The notes under the pieces were generated by a model that made no database searches, had not been told where the DNA came from, and worked only from the letters and a program-made list of their open reading frames with translations. A program made the position numbers and the translations under genes. A stretch of DNA of 64,000 nucleotides from assembly GCF_000233455.1 (NCBI RefSeq), contig NZ_JH376427.1, positions 128,035 to 192,034 of the forward strand, in the 5' to 3' direction. Positions within the stretch are counted from its first letter, which is position 1. Every line of letters begins with the position of its first letter. This DNA is from [Clostridium] citroniae WAL-17108. GTDB taxonomy: Bacteria; Bacillota; Clostridia; Lachnospirales; Lachnospiraceae. Positions 1 to 8,994 of this stretch are shown piece by piece.

Positions 1-470
1 GGAGCGGGGCTGTTGTCAATAGAACCGTGGAATACCGAAGCAGGCGGCACGGCCGCCTGTGAGGATATGCCGCGAAAGTCTATTGACATAAGCCCACGGA
101 TTATCCTGTCCAGCAGAAAAGGGGCAACTGCACCCTTTTCCTGCCTTCCGGCGAGGATGGGTTCGGGCAAAGCCCGAAATCGGGTCAAGGGACGAGTCCC
201 TTGTGGGGGTTGGGGCAAGGCCCCAAGATCTTAAAACCATTAATATCTGCAATTTTCAAGGTTCGGTTGAGCCTATTTTTTAGACTCCGTTTTTTCATAG
301 ATTACTTGACACTACCTTTTTTTGCAGGGAACCTTTCTCCTGTACTGATACGGACTCCTTCCCTGGTTCTATTATACCACTGAACCCAAAATATGTATCA
401 CAATTGATCATGGGATACGGAGTGAAAAATCTTTATAAAAAATCTTTATAGAAATCTCCCAAGAAAAATA
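1..470. other. Gene-free stretch with small GC-rich palindromes
   Basis: I see no convincing gene here; the short open frames have no ribosome site and no recognisable product. Bases 1-230 carry several small palindromes: a 9-bp inverted repeat (15-23 with 79-87) around a GGCGGC/GCCGCC hairpin, and then three close hairpins near 166-225 of the forms GGGCAAAGCCC, AAGGGACGAGTCCCTT and GGGGCAAGGCCCC. From about 235 the sequence turns AT-rich towards the riboflavin promoter. Such hairpin clusters occur at the edges of mobile elements, but no transposase or attachment site is visible. Confidence 0.5.
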
Positions 471-472
471 TC

Positions 473-501
473 TTGACAGATCCGGTTTACCTGTCTATAA
501 T
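473..501 (+). promoter_or_regulatory. Sigma-A promoter of the riboflavin operon
   Basis: A perfect -35 box TTGACA (473-478) and a perfect -10 box TATAAT (496-501) are separated by 17 bases. Transcription should begin near 508, about 13 bases before the FMN riboswitch, so the strong promoter is gated by the riboswitch. Confidence 0.9.
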
Positions 502-520
502 TACATTCAATTGAATCAAT

Positions 521-628
521 ATCTTCAGGGCAGGGTGCAATTCCCTACCGGTGGTACAGCCCACGAGCCGCGAGGCATGATTCGGTGAAACTCCGAAGCC
601 GACAGTAAAGTCTGGATGAAAGAAGATA
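521..628 (+). ncRNA. FMN riboswitch (RFN element)
   Basis: The conserved RFN core is readable: an opening ATCTTC and closing GAAGAT stem, the GGGCAGGGTGCAATTCCC block, CCGGTGGTA, AGCCCACGAGCC, GATTCGGTGAAACTCCG and GCCGACAGT. The aptamer lies between the promoter and ribD. In this class FMN binding lowers expression of riboflavin synthesis or transport genes, usually by premature termination, which fits the hairpins just downstream. Confidence 0.97.
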
Positions 629-682
629 GGATGGTTGGATCTGTTTTATTCAATGGATCCATACCTGTTAGAATGTTTAACT

Positions 683-716
683 GCCCTGGAATGATTTTAT
701 CATTTCAGGGCTTTTT
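683..716 (+). terminator. Riboswitch expression-platform terminator
   Basis: Twelve-base arms (683-694 and 700-711; outer part GCCCTG/CAGGGC) close a short loop and are followed by a T run. The hairpin sits about 55 bases after the FMN aptamer and is the best candidate for the FMN-controlled terminator. Confidence 0.8.
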
Positions 717-830
717 GGATTGCGGATCCGTCCGGGCGGCATCATGTCCGTTCTTTAATGTCATATATGAACGGAACCCGCCATCTGCCAGCTATTTGAT
801 TTCCAAACATTCCCAGTTCCTGTTCTACAC

Positions 831-857
831 GCCCTGAACCTTTGTTCAAGGCGTTTT
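831..857 (+). terminator. Second terminator-like hairpin before ribD
   Basis: GCCCTGAAC (831-839) pairs with GTTCAAGGC (844-852) with one mismatch and is followed by a run of six T. It lies about 50 bases before the ribD ribosome site. It may be a backup terminator of the riboswitch leader; its role is inferred. Confidence 0.55.
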
Positions 858-915
858 TTGTTTTCCATAAAACAGATCCCCCATACAACCCAACCACAGA
901 TTTGGAGGTGTTTTA

Positions 916-2031
916 ATGACAGATGTAAAAATGACAGATGAAGAATACATGGGCCTTGCCCTGAAGCTGGCCCAAAAAGGGGAAGGCCGGGTGAATCCCA
1001 ATCCACTGGTGGGAGCGGTTATTGTCAAGGACGGGATGATCATAGGCCGGGGATACCACCGTGAGTACGGCGGTCCCCACGCGGAACGGGAGGCCCTGGC
1101 TTCCCTGACCCGGACGGCCCGGGGCGCCACCCTCTACGTCACGCTGGAACCATGCTGCCACTGCGGAAAGACTCCCCCCTGTACGGATGCCATTATGGAA
1201 AGCGGCATAAGCCGCGTTGTCATAGGGACCGCGGATCCCAATCCCCTGGTGGCGGGAAAAGGGATCTCCCTCCTTAACAGCCACGGGATCCAGGTGGTTC
1301 AGGGCGTGCTTGAAGCAGAGTGCATTTCCCAGAATCAGGTTTTCTTTCATTTCATCCGCACAAAACAGCCTTACGTTGTGATGAAGTACGCCATGACCAT
1401 GGATGGAAAGACAGCCACCTGTACGGGACGGTCCAGGTGGATCACCGGAGATGAGGCAAGGATGCGGGTCCACAGGGACAGGAACCGCTACAGCGCCATT
1501 ATGGCAGGTGTGGGAACCATCCTTAAGGACGATCCCCTTCTCACCTGCCGTCTGCCGGACGGCAGGAACCCTGTGCGGATCATCTGCGACACACGCCTTC
1601 GCACACCTGCCACTTCCAGGATCGTATCCACCGCCAGGTCGGTCAGGACCATTCTGGCCACCTGCCGTACAGAGGAGGATATAATCCGTCCCTATGAGGA
1701 AGCGGGCTGCGAGATCCTCACCCTGCCTCAGGCGGATGGGCATGTGGACCTGGCCGCCCTGATGAAGCGGTTGGGGGAAATGAACATTGACAGCATCCTG
1801 CTGGAAGGAGGGGCCGCACTTAACTGGTCCGCACTGGATCAGGGTCTGGTACATAAAGTCCAGGCCTATGTGGCGCCCAAGCTGTTCGGAGGAAAGGACG
1901 CTCCATCCCCTGTGGACGGAAAAGGCGTGGGAGCTCCCGGACAGGCTTTCTTCTTAAAACAGCCCCGTATCACGGTGCTGGGAGATGATATTTTACTGGA
2001 AAGCGAGGTATCCGCATGTTTACAGGCATAA
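916..2031 (+). CDS. ribD: Riboflavin biosynthesis deaminase/reductase RibD
   Basis: This bifunctional cytosolic enzyme carries out the second and third steps of riboflavin synthesis: deamination of the pyrimidine from GTP, then reduction of the ribosyl chain. The N-terminal half is a zinc cytidine-deaminase fold with the HAE motif near residue 55 and the PCCHC...PPC zinc cysteines near 79-89. Residues from about 147 form the reductase domain (MKYAMTMDGKTAT; LLEGG near 295). At 371 residues the length is normal. The start is set by GGAGGTG at 904-910. It is the first gene of the riboswitch-controlled operon and its end overlaps ribE by 16 bases. Confidence 0.96.
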   Translation: MTDVKMTDEEYMGLALKLAQKGEGRVNPNPLVGAVIVKDGMIIGRGYHREYGGPHAEREALASLTRTARGATLYVTLEPCCHCGKTPPCTDAIMESGISRVVIGTADPNPLVAGKGISLLNSHGIQVVQGVLEAECISQNQVFFHFIRTKQPYVVMKYAMTMDGKTATCTGRSRWITGDEARMRVHRDRNRYSAIMAGVGTILKDDPLLTCRLPDGRNPVRIICDTRLRTPATSRIVSTARSVRTILATCRTEEDIIRPYEEAGCEILTLPQADGHVDLAALMKRLGEMNIDSILLEGGAALNWSALDQGLVHKVQAYVAPKLFGGKDAPSPVDGKGVGAPGQAFFLKQPRITVLGDDILLESEVSACLQA

Positions 2032-2744
2032 TTGAAGAAACCGGCGCCCTGAGATCCATGATCAAAACCCCCGCCTCCTGCGTTCTTCAAATCGGCGCAG
2101 CTCTCATCCCTTCCGGCAGCCGGCAGGGGGACAGCATTGCGGTAAACGGCGTATGCCTTACGGTCACATCCCTGTCACAGGACAGCTTCAAGGCCGATGT
2201 CATGCATGAGACAATGGCGCGGTCATGCCTGGGGGATCTGAAAACAGGAAGTCTGGTGAACCTGGAGAGGGCCATGGCTGCGGACGGACGGTTTGGAGGC
2301 CATATTGTGTCGGGACACATTGACGGCACCGGAACCATTTCCATGATCCGGCAGGACGGGAACGCGGTTTGGTATACCGTGGAGGCGCCGCCGGGCATTC
2401 TGCTCTATATCGTGGAAAAGGGCTCCATTGCCATGGACGGCATCAGCCTGACCGTTGCCCGGGTCACGGACCATGATTTCAGCGTATCCGTGATCCCCCA
2501 TACCATCCGCCACACCACCCTTGGTGCAAAACGGGCCGGCGACAGGGTAAACCTGGAGAATGACTGTGTGGGAAAATACATTGGGAAACTTCTTGGCGCC
2601 TCATCTTTTTCCCAGGCCAAGGTTTCCCGGGCCGGCTTCACCGGACCCGGCGGCCCCCAGCCCAACATCTCCCGGGCCGGCATTTCCCAAAGTCATTGCG
2701 CCGGAACGATCACCAGAGATTTCTTAACAAAATATGGATTTTAA
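2016..2744 (+). CDS. ribE: Riboflavin synthase alpha chain RibE
   Basis: It dismutates two 6,7-dimethyl-8-ribityllumazines to riboflavin, the last step of the pathway. The protein begins with the family signature MFTGIIEETG and shows the usual duplicated lumazine-binding barrels (residues about 1-90 and 97-190; NGVCLTV and DGISLTV). At 242 residues it is some 30 longer than usual. The excess is a low-complexity stretch at about residues 195-228 with two copies of ISRAG/VSRAG, after which the normal ending (TRDFLTKYGF) resumes. The start lies inside the end of ribD, so translational coupling is likely. Confidence 0.94.
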   Translation: MFTGIIEETGALRSMIKTPASCVLQIGAALIPSGSRQGDSIAVNGVCLTVTSLSQDSFKADVMHETMARSCLGDLKTGSLVNLERAMAADGRFGGHIVSGHIDGTGTISMIRQDGNAVWYTVEAPPGILLYIVEKGSIAMDGISLTVARVTDHDFSVSVIPHTIRHTTLGAKRAGDRVNLENDCVGKYIGKLLGASSFSQAKVSRAGFTGPGGPQPNISRAGISQSHCAGTITRDFLTKYGF

Positions 2745-2765
2745 TTCTTAAAGGAGGTAAAGTAT

Positions 2766-3968
2766 ATGTTTCAGTTCAACACAGTGGAAGATGCCCTTAA
2801 AGACCTGCAAAAGGGCAGGATCATCCTGGTAACCGACCATGAGGACAGGGAAAATGAGGGGGATTTTATCTGCGCCGCCCAGTACGCCACAACGGAAAAT
2901 GTCAACTTTATGGCAGTACACGGCAAGGGGCTGATCTGCATGCCCATGAGTATGGAGCTCTGCCGTAAACTGGAATTTCCCCAAATGGTGGCGGACAATG
3001 GCGACAACCACGAAACCGCCTTTACAGTATCCGTGGACCATGTAAGCACCACCACCGGCATTTCCGCGGCCGAACGGGGGGCCACCGCCCGCTTCTGCAC
3101 GGATGACCATGCACGGCCCGGGGACTTTCGCAGGCCCGGCCATATGTTCCCCCTGATGGCAAGAAGAAACGGGGTCCTGGAGCGGGAAGGCCACACGGAA
3201 GCCACCGTGGACCTGATGCGTCTGGCAGGTTTAAAGGAGTGCGGCCTGTGCTGTGAGATCATGAAAGAGGACGGGACCATGATGCGGACTCCGGAGCTTA
3301 TGGACCTGGCCCGCAAGTGGGGGCTTTCCTTTATCACCATCCAAGCCATCAAGGATTACCGCAAGCAGCACGAATGCCTGGTGGAATGCATGGCGGTGAC
3401 CAGTATGCCCACCCGGTACGGAGATTTTAAAGCATATGGCTATGTGAACCGGTTAAACGGAGAACACCATGTGGCTCTGGTAAAGGGGGAGATCGGGGAC
3501 GGGCGCGGCCTGCTCTGCAGGGTCCATTCCGAATGCCTGACCGGCGATGCATTTGGCTCCATGCGGTGCGACTGCGGCCAGCAGTTTGCCGCTGCCATGG
3601 AGCGGATCGAAAAAGAGGGGCGGGGCATCCTGCTGTACATGCGCCAGGAGGGGCGGGGCATCGGCCTGATCAATAAACTGAGGGCCTACCAGCTCCAGGA
3701 CCAAGGCATGGATACCCTGGATGCCAATCTGGCCCTTGGATTTGACGGTGACATGAGGGAGTATTATATCGGAGCGCAGATTTTAAGGGATCTCGGGGTA
3801 AAGACCCTGCGGCTGCTCACCAATAATCCGGATAAGGTCTACCAGCTGTCCGGTTTCGGCATGGAGATCACGGAACGGGTCCCCATCCAGATCGAGGCAA
3901 CGGACCATGACATCTTTTACCTGAAAACAAAGCAGAAACGCATGGGACATATCCTGAACTACAGGTAA
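2766..3968 (+). CDS. ribBA: Bifunctional DHBP synthase / GTP cyclohydrolase II RibBA
   Basis: It makes both precursors of the pathway: 3,4-dihydroxy-2-butanone 4-phosphate from ribulose 5-phosphate (residues about 1-200, metal motif [11 protein letters not shown]) and the pyrimidine from GTP (about 205-400). The cyclohydrolase zinc motif [18 protein letters not shown] starts near residue 253 and is followed by RQEGRGIGL. At 400 residues it is full length. A near-perfect AAAGGAGGT at 2751-2759 fixes the start. Confidence 0.96.
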   Translation: MFQFNTVEDALKDLQKGRIILVTDHEDRENEGDFICAAQYATTENVNFMAVHGKGLICMPMSMELCRKLEFPQMVADNGDNHETAFTVSVDHVSTTTGISAAERGATARFCTDDHARPGDFRRPGHMFPLMARRNGVLEREGHTEATVDLMRLAGLKECGLCCEIMKEDGTMMRTPELMDLARKWGLSFITIQAIKDYRKQHECLVECMAVTSMPTRYGDFKAYGYVNRLNGEHHVALVKGEIGDGRGLLCRVHSECLTGDAFGSMRCDCGQQFAAAMERIEKEGRGILLYMRQEGRGIGLINKLRAYQLQDQGMDTLDANLALGFDGDMREYYIGAQILRDLGVKTLRLLTNNPDKVYQLSGFGMEITERVPIQIEATDHDIFYLKTKQKRMGHILNYR

Positions 3969-3994
3969 GGAAACATACACTTTTGAACATAAAA

Positions 3995-4023
3995 GTGTAC
4001 TCTCGGAGACTCCGAGGGTACAC
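3995..4023. repeat. Dispersed palindrome, family A copy 1
   Basis: Fourteen-base arms GTGTACTCTCGGAG and CTCCGAGGGTACAC flank one central base, with one wobble mismatch. It lies between ribBA and ribH, inside the operon. Related copies occur at 7616-7642, 10330-10343, 27717-27747 and 52529-52586. There is no T run, so it is not a typical terminator. Confidence 0.85.
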
Positions 4024-4046
4024 AAAACCAAAAAGGAGAAATGATC

Positions 4047-4514
4047 ATGACAATATATGAAGGAAAACTTGTATCAGAGCAGATAAGGGTGGGGATCGTA
4101 GCGGCCCGCTTTAATGAATTTATCACCTCTAAACTTTTGGGAGGAGCGCTGGACGGCCTGAAACGACTCAATGTGCGGGAGGAGGAGATCGATGTGGCCT
4201 GGGTTCCGGGCGCTTTTGAGATCCCGCTGGCGGCTGCCAAGATGGCTGCCAGCAGAAAATACGATGCCGTCATCTGCCTGGGCGCCGTCATCCGCGGAAG
4301 CACCAGCCATTATGACTATGTCTGCAGCGAGGTGTCCAAGGGCATTGCCCAGGCCTCCCTTTCAAACGGCCTGCCTGTGATGTTCGGGGTGCTGACCACG
4401 GATACCATCGAACAGGCCATTGAACGGGCCGGAACCAAAGCGGGCAACAAAGGATACGAATGCGCCCTGGGCGCCATTGAGATGGTCAATCTGTTTCGTG
4501 AGATGAAGGTGTGA
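4047..4514 (+). CDS. ribH: 6,7-dimethyl-8-ribityllumazine synthase RibH
   Basis: It condenses the RibD product with dihydroxybutanone phosphate to give lumazine, the substrate of RibE; family members form cytosolic 60-mers or pentamers. Family motifs visible are [33 protein letters not shown] (with the catalytic His) and FGVLTTDT. I prefer ATG 4047 to ATG 4041 because AAAGGAG at 4032-4038 is too close to the latter; this gives 155 residues. It ends the riboflavin operon, and its 3' end overlaps the convergent MATE gene by 29 bases. Confidence 0.95.
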   Translation: MTIYEGKLVSEQIRVGIVAARFNEFITSKLLGGALDGLKRLNVREEEIDVAWVPGAFEIPLAAAKMAASRKYDAVICLGAVIRGSTSHYDYVCSEVSKGIAQASLSNGLPVMFGVLTTDTIEQAIERAGTKAGNKGYECALGAIEMVNLFREMKV

Positions 4515-5832
4515 CACGGGAAAATGAACGGCCAAAGCCCAGAATCCCCCGGGCGGATACCCCGCAGGCAGCCATCTCAGCCAGCACAAAGGCCATCCAC
4601 ACACCATCCATTCCAAATACCATGGGAAGGAGGACTGCCAGGGGAATGATCGCCGCACATCCCCTGATCACAGAGACGCCAAACGCCTTTCCCGTCTCCA
4701 TCACCGCACTTAAAAAGGCGGCGCTCACAATGTTCAGCCCCGCAAAGAGGAATCCCGCAAAATACAGCCGGATCCCTCTTTCCGCAATCATTGCCAGATC
4801 CCGGCTGCCCTCGCTGTTGAAAACCGCGATCACGGTCCCTGAGCACAGATTGGCGCTGATATAGATGCCCACGGCCAGGGACAGGGACAAGACCATGGCG
4901 GATCGAAGGATCATGTTCAGCATTTTACCGTCCCCTGCCCCGTATCCGCGGCTTACAAGGGGCTGGATTCCCTGGGCGATCCCTGTGAACACGGCGGTCA
5001 CCACCAGGGCCAGGTTCGCAACGATCCCATAGGCAGCCACCCCTGTATTGCCTGCCAGCCTCAGGATCACCAGATTGAATACAATGAGCACGACCCCTGA
5101 TGACATTTCCGTGACAAAGGAGGAAACGCCCGGTGACAGTATGGAAAGCGCCTCCTTCCATCTCCACTTGGATGAGCGCAGATGCAGGCTGCTCTTTTTG
5201 CTGGACAGATGCAGCGCAAGCACCCCCATGCTTATGACCGGCGCCAGCCCTGTGGCAAACGCGGCCCCAAACATCCCCATGGAAAAGGGGAACATGAATA
5301 CATAATCCAGAATAATATTGGCCATGCTTCCCGTCAGCATGGCGGCCATGGATATCCTTGGGTTTCCGTCATTGCGCACAAACGCCAGCAGAATGTTGTT
5401 CATGATAAAACAGGGTGCAAAACAGAGTATGACCCTGAGATAGACGGCCGTGTCCCCCAATATATCCCCGTTGGCTCCCAGTATCCCTGCGATCAGAGGC
5501 GCTGCCAAAACACCTGCCGCAAAAAATACGGCTCCTGCCATAAGTCCCAGCAGAACCGTCCGTGTAAATCCCCTCCTCCCCTCCTCCTGATTTCCCTGGA
5601 TATGGAAAATAGAAAAGCGTGTCGCTCCCCCGATCCCCAGCATCAGACCCGTGGCGCTGATCAGGCTGTACACGGAGATCGCCAGGTTCAGGGCAGCCAG
5701 CCCATTGGTGCCCATGGCCTTTGACACAAAAAACGTATCCGCCAGTATGTAACAGGAAAGACCTATCATGCCAAGGACATTCAGGCCGGTGTATTTTATA
5801 AATTCCCTTCCTATATGGTTATTTTCACTCAT
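4486..5832 (-). CDS. MATE family multidrug/Na+ antiporter
   Basis: This is an integral membrane exporter of the MATE (NorM/DinF) superfamily with about 12 hydrophobic segments over 448 residues, a normal length. Family-like stretches include [19 protein letters not shown] at the N-terminus and SRGYGAGDG mid-protein. The start at MSENNHIG is chosen because GGAGGAG lies just upstream (5835-5843); the open frame extends further but lacks a ribosome site. The substrate is unknown. It is convergent with ribH, and a link to flavin export cannot be shown. Confidence 0.9.
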   Translation of the reverse strand: MSENNHIGREFIKYTGLNVLGMIGLSCYILADTFFVSKAMGTNGLAALNLAISVYSLISATGLMLGIGGATRFSIFHIQGNQEEGRRGFTRTVLLGLMAGAVFFAAGVLAAPLIAGILGANGDILGDTAVYLRVILCFAPCFIMNNILLAFVRNDGNPRISMAAMLTGSMANIILDYVFMFPFSMGMFGAAFATGLAPVISMGVLALHLSSKKSSLHLRSSKWRWKEALSILSPGVSSFVTEMSSGVVLIVFNLVILRLAGNTGVAAYGIVANLALVVTAVFTGIAQGIQPLVSRGYGAGDGKMLNMILRSAMVLSLSLAVGIYISANLCSGTVIAVFNSEGSRDLAMIAERGIRLYFAGFLFAGLNIVSAAFLSAVMETGKAFGVSVIRGCAAIIPLAVLLPMVFGMDGVWMAFVLAEMAACGVSARGILGFGRSFSRVTPSSHETD

Positions 5833-6215
5833 GTTCTCTCCTCCGTTCAATATAAGATAGGACAAAAAAATGCCCGGACCCATTCCTTCCAGAGTGTATT
5901 TGAACATTCCTTTCCGGCAGACGCGATCCAAAACAGGGGCACGGATGGAGGAAAGGAATGTTCAAACACACGCCAAGACCTAACGGAATGTGTTCAGGCA
6001 CAGAAGCGGGCCATGGACACCATAACCCTGCTTCAGGCCGCCTACCCGGTGGCAGACAGCTGCGTTTTATGAAAGTCTACCACAAATCTGTGATTTTATC
6101 AAGGATTTGTGGTAGACTATATACCATTGATCTACACTACCCCCAGCGGACAAGCGGACACACGCCCCTTGTCCGCTTAAGGGTAAATCTGCGTTTAAGA
6201 AATGAGGAATGGAAC
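5833..6215. other. Intergenic region with three palindromes
   Basis: This 383-bp divergent gap between the MATE and PHP genes holds three separate inverted repeats: perfect 17-bp arms at 5899-5915 and 5950-5966, perfect 15-bp arms at 6074-6088 and 6104-6118, and a family B palindrome at 6139-6184. No gene longer than a shadow frame is supported. Confidence 0.7.
6139..6184. repeat. Dispersed palindrome, family B copy 1
   Basis: ACCCCCAGCGGACAAG pairs with CTTGTCCGCTTAAGGGT around a short CGGACACACGCCC centre. The core resembles CTCAGTGGACAAGGG found at 11407-11458, 52804-52828 and, in part, at 29357-29373. Confidence 0.7.
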
Positions 6216-6938
6216 ATGACACCAATTGAGCTTGACGTCCACACCCACACCATTGCCAGCGGACACGCTTACGCCACCATAACCGAGATGGCATCCGCCG
6301 CCTCCCGGCAAGGACTGAAGCTGTTAGGCATCACTGAGCACACCAAAGGTATTGCCGGATCCTGTAAGGACATCTACTTTCTGAACCTGAAGGTGGTCCC
6401 GCGTCAGATGTTCGGCATCCAGCTGATGCTGGGAGCTGAGATCAATATCATTGATCATAAGGGCACCCTGGATCTGGGGGAGCGCTACATGAAGCACCTG
6501 GACCTGAGGATCGCCGGAATACACAAGATGTGTTATAAACCAGGCTCCCCCAGGGAAAACACAGACGCCATCCTGGGAGCCATCGCCAATCCCTATGTGG
6601 ATATCATCAGCCACCCGGATGACGGAAGCTGTCCCCTGATCTATGAGGAGGTGGTGGCAGCAGCCAAGAGGCATCACACCCTGCTGGAGATCAACAACAA
6701 CTCCCTGCGCACCCCCACCCGCAAACACGCCCGGGAAAATACCCTCGTGATGCTGGACCTGTGCCGCAAGCAGCAGGTTCCTGTCATAGCAAGCAGCGAT
6801 GCCCATTTTACCTCGGACATCGCCAACCTAGATCACGTCCAGCCTCTTTTGGAGGAAGCGGATTTCCCGGAACGCCTGGTGATCAATCACAGCCTGGAGC
6901 AGTTCCGGGAGTTTATTGCCCACAACAGGACTTTATAA
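6216..6938 (+). CDS. PHP-domain phosphatase (YcdX-like)
   Basis: This cytosolic metal-dependent hydrolase belongs to the polymerase-and-histidinol-phosphatase family and resembles E. coli YcdX. Metal ligands appear in the expected order: DVHTHT and H in the first 20 residues, TEHT, GAEIN, SHPDDG and SSDAHF near the C-terminus. At 240 residues it matches the family. I chose ATG 6216 because the family begins at the D-x-H-x-H motif; the ribosome site is weak (GAGGAA). Its end overlaps the convergent RraA-like gene by 6 bases. The substrate is unknown. Confidence 0.88.
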   Translation: MTPIELDVHTHTIASGHAYATITEMASAASRQGLKLLGITEHTKGIAGSCKDIYFLNLKVVPRQMFGIQLMLGAEINIIDHKGTLDLGERYMKHLDLRIAGIHKMCYKPGSPRENTDAILGAIANPYVDIISHPDDGSCPLIYEEVVAAAKRHHTLLEINNNSLRTPTRKHARENTLVMLDLCRKQQVPVIASSDAHFTSDIANLDHVQPLLEEADFPERLVINHSLEQFREFIAHNRTL

Positions 6939-7589
6939 GATGCCGAATTTATGGAAGGCCTCTGTGGCGGACATACCGTTTTCAATGGCCTTCCTCACCT
7001 GCTTTTCACCGGCCGCCTTTTTTAAAGCATCCTCAATACACCGGATGGCCGCTTCCTTGGGGATGATAAGAACGCCGTCCATGTCACCGAATACCAGGTC
7101 GCCGTCATGTATGATCACGCCTCCGATTTCAATGGTGCACCTGAAATCAATAACATTGGTGCGTATGCTGGAATCCTGGGCCCAGCGCCCGGTTGCAAAT
7201 ACCGGGAAGTCCTGCTCCAGAACCTGGGGCGTATCCCTGGTATATCCGTCAAGAACCGCGCCCACGGCTCCGCGCATCCGGGCAGTGGCTGTCAGTATCT
7301 CTCCCCACATGGCGCTGTTGTGCGCGCCTGTGGCAATGTAAACCTCATTCTTCTCCAGCTGGTCCAATGCCTCTGTCAACAGTCCAAAGGGCTTTTTCTG
7401 AGCCTGGTATACATTGCACTCCAGAATGGTACATGCCTTGCCCGCCACCTTCATGCCATCCCTCAGGGGCTGGATGGCAGCCGGCAGGAACTGGTGGGAA
7501 TAACCCATAACATCCAGGATATCCCCCACCACAGGCGTGTACAGTTTCTCTTTCATTAAAGCAAACATTTCGTCTTCATTTTTCCACAT
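6933..7589 (-). CDS. RraA-family protein (HMG aldolase / oxaloacetate decarboxylase-like)
   Basis: It belongs to the RraA/4-hydroxy-4-methyl-2-oxoglutarate aldolase family, whose members cleave or decarboxylate 2-keto acids. The family core GAVGAVLDGYTRDT contains the RD pair that binds metal and substrate. The start at MWKNEDEMF has GAGGAGG (7599-7605) nine bases upstream, giving 218 residues. It is the third gene of a dehydrogenase-dehydratase-RraA operon, so a role at the keto-acid cleavage end of an acid-sugar pathway is likely. Regulation of RNase E is unlikely in this context. Confidence 0.85.
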   Translation of the reverse strand: MWKNEDEMFALMKEKLYTPVVGDILDVMGYSHQFLPAAIQPLRDGMKVAGKACTILECNVYQAQKKPFGLLTEALDQLEKNEVYIATGAHNSAMWGEILTATARMRGAVGAVLDGYTRDTPQVLEQDFPVFATGRWAQDSSIRTNVIDFRCTIEIGGVIIHDGDLVFGDMDGVLIIPKEAAIRCIEDALKKAAGEKQVRKAIENGMSATEAFHKFGIL

Positions 7590-7615
7590 TGGTATGATCC
7601 TCCTCATTAATTTTA

Positions 7616-7642
7616 TGTACTCTCGGAGTCTCCGAGAGTACA
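7616..7642. repeat. Dispersed palindrome, family A copy 2
   Basis: Perfect 13-base arms TGTACTCTCGGAG and CTCCGAGAGTACA flank one T. It lies between the dehydratase and RraA genes of the operon, just upstream of the RraA ribosome site. This is the same position relative to the next gene as copy 1 before ribH. Confidence 0.9.
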
Positions 7643-7652
7643 CCTTTTATGG

Positions 7653-8993
7653 TCAGCTCCAAATCCTGTCATGAGACCATTCATGGTCCCATTCGTCCGT
7701 GCTCTTCCACAATCCCGGCCGTTGGGGATTGATGTGGCTTACAAGTACCTCATCATCCAGTTCCTCGATCCCAAGCCCCGGCCTGTCCTTAAGTTTCAGC
7801 CATCCCCTGTCCACAATAGGCTGTGTACTTCCCTTCACCATGCTGTCCCACCAGTCCACATCATGGGCGTGATATTCCATGGCCAGGAGGTTATCCCCCG
7901 CCGCCGCGCATACATGGGCGGCAGCCATGCATCCCACCGGCGTCTCCGCCATATGTACCGCGGCCGCAATTCCCTTTTCCTCCGCCATTGTGATAATGTG
8001 CAGAGTCTCCCCGATCCCTCCCGCTGTGAGCACGTCCGGATGTATTACAGATACGGCGCGGTTGTCGATCAGAGGGCGGAAGGCCTCGCGGCCGAATATA
8101 TCCTCACCCGTACACATGGGTATGCAGGTGTGGTCGCTGAGCGCTTTCCACTGTTCTGTGTAAAACCAGGGCACACAGTCCTCCATCCAGAAAATATTAA
8201 ACTTTTCCAGCCGCCTGGCCAGCTTAAGACAGGTCTGATAATTCACATGTCCAATGTGGTCAATGGCCAGCGGTATCTCGTACCCCACCATGTCCCTGGC
8301 CTGTTTTACATAATCCTCCAGATAGTCCAGGCCCGTCTCCGTGATGGAAAGGCCGGTAAACGGATGAGGGACGCTCATAAAATCAGCAAATCTTTTATCC
8401 GTTATTCCAAAGGACAATTCCTCCTGGTCAAACCGGCGCATCCGTTCCACATATCCCAGAGGGGCGTTGAGGGCGCCTTCCACATTGACCAGGAGGTCCA
8501 CGCCCAAGTCCATTTTCAGCATGGTATATCCGCTGTCCATCCTGGATCGCAGGGCACGCCCCATATCCGATCCTGTGTGCTTTCCGCCAACGTCCGTATC
8601 ACAGTAGATCCTTATGCTGTCACGGCATTTTCCTCCCAGCATCTGGTAAACGGGAATCCCATATGCCTTACCTGCCAGGTCCCACAGAGCAGCCTCTATC
8701 CCACTGACGCCTCCGCCCTGCCTGGCATGTCCCCCAAACTGCCGGATCTTTCGGAATATACGGTTGATGCCGCACGGATTCTCTCCCAGGATCAGGCGCT
8801 TCAGTTCCAGGGCGTAGAACCGGTTGGAGAAATCCCGGATCTCCCCGTATCCGCTGATCCCCTGATTCGTATCGATCCTGAGAATGGTGCAGTCCATGGG
8901 CGCTCCCACAATATCGGTAAACCTCATGTCAGTGATCTTCAGCTGAGAGGGGCAGGAGGCTGTCTTTATGTTCATCTCATTTATTTTTTCCAT
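7653..8993 (-). CDS. Enolase-superfamily acid-sugar dehydratase
   Basis: It is a mandelate racemase/muconate lactonizing enzyme relative, most like D-galactonate/mannonate-type dehydratases that turn sugar acids into 2-keto-3-deoxy acids. Candidate metal ligands are D near 243 (LAIDHIGH), E near 270 (WMEDC) and E near 296 (TGEDI). A catalytic His is suggested near 346 (AVHMAETP), and LKMDLG precedes them. Length is 446 residues from the ATG behind GGAGGA. The stop of the upstream dehydrogenase lies one base before this start. The substrate is not determined. Confidence 0.87.
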   Translation of the reverse strand: MEKINEMNIKTASCPSQLKITDMRFTDIVGAPMDCTILRIDTNQGISGYGEIRDFSNRFYALELKRLILGENPCGINRIFRKIRQFGGHARQGGGVSGIEAALWDLAGKAYGIPVYQMLGGKCRDSIRIYCDTDVGGKHTGSDMGRALRSRMDSGYTMLKMDLGVDLLVNVEGALNAPLGYVERMRRFDQEELSFGITDKRFADFMSVPHPFTGLSITETGLDYLEDYVKQARDMVGYEIPLAIDHIGHVNYQTCLKLARRLEKFNIFWMEDCVPWFYTEQWKALSDHTCIPMCTGEDIFGREAFRPLIDNRAVSVIHPDVLTAGGIGETLHIITMAEEKGIAAAVHMAETPVGCMAAAHVCAAAGDNLLAMEYHAHDVDWWDSMVKGSTQPIVDRGWLKLKDRPGLGIEELDDEVLVSHINPQRPGLWKSTDEWDHEWSHDRIWS

Positions 8994-8994
8994 A

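Noticed and set aside
6074-6118. Terminator between the MATE and PHP genes
   Set aside because: The perfect 15-bp stem has no T run on either side and lies between divergent genes, where a terminator is not expected.
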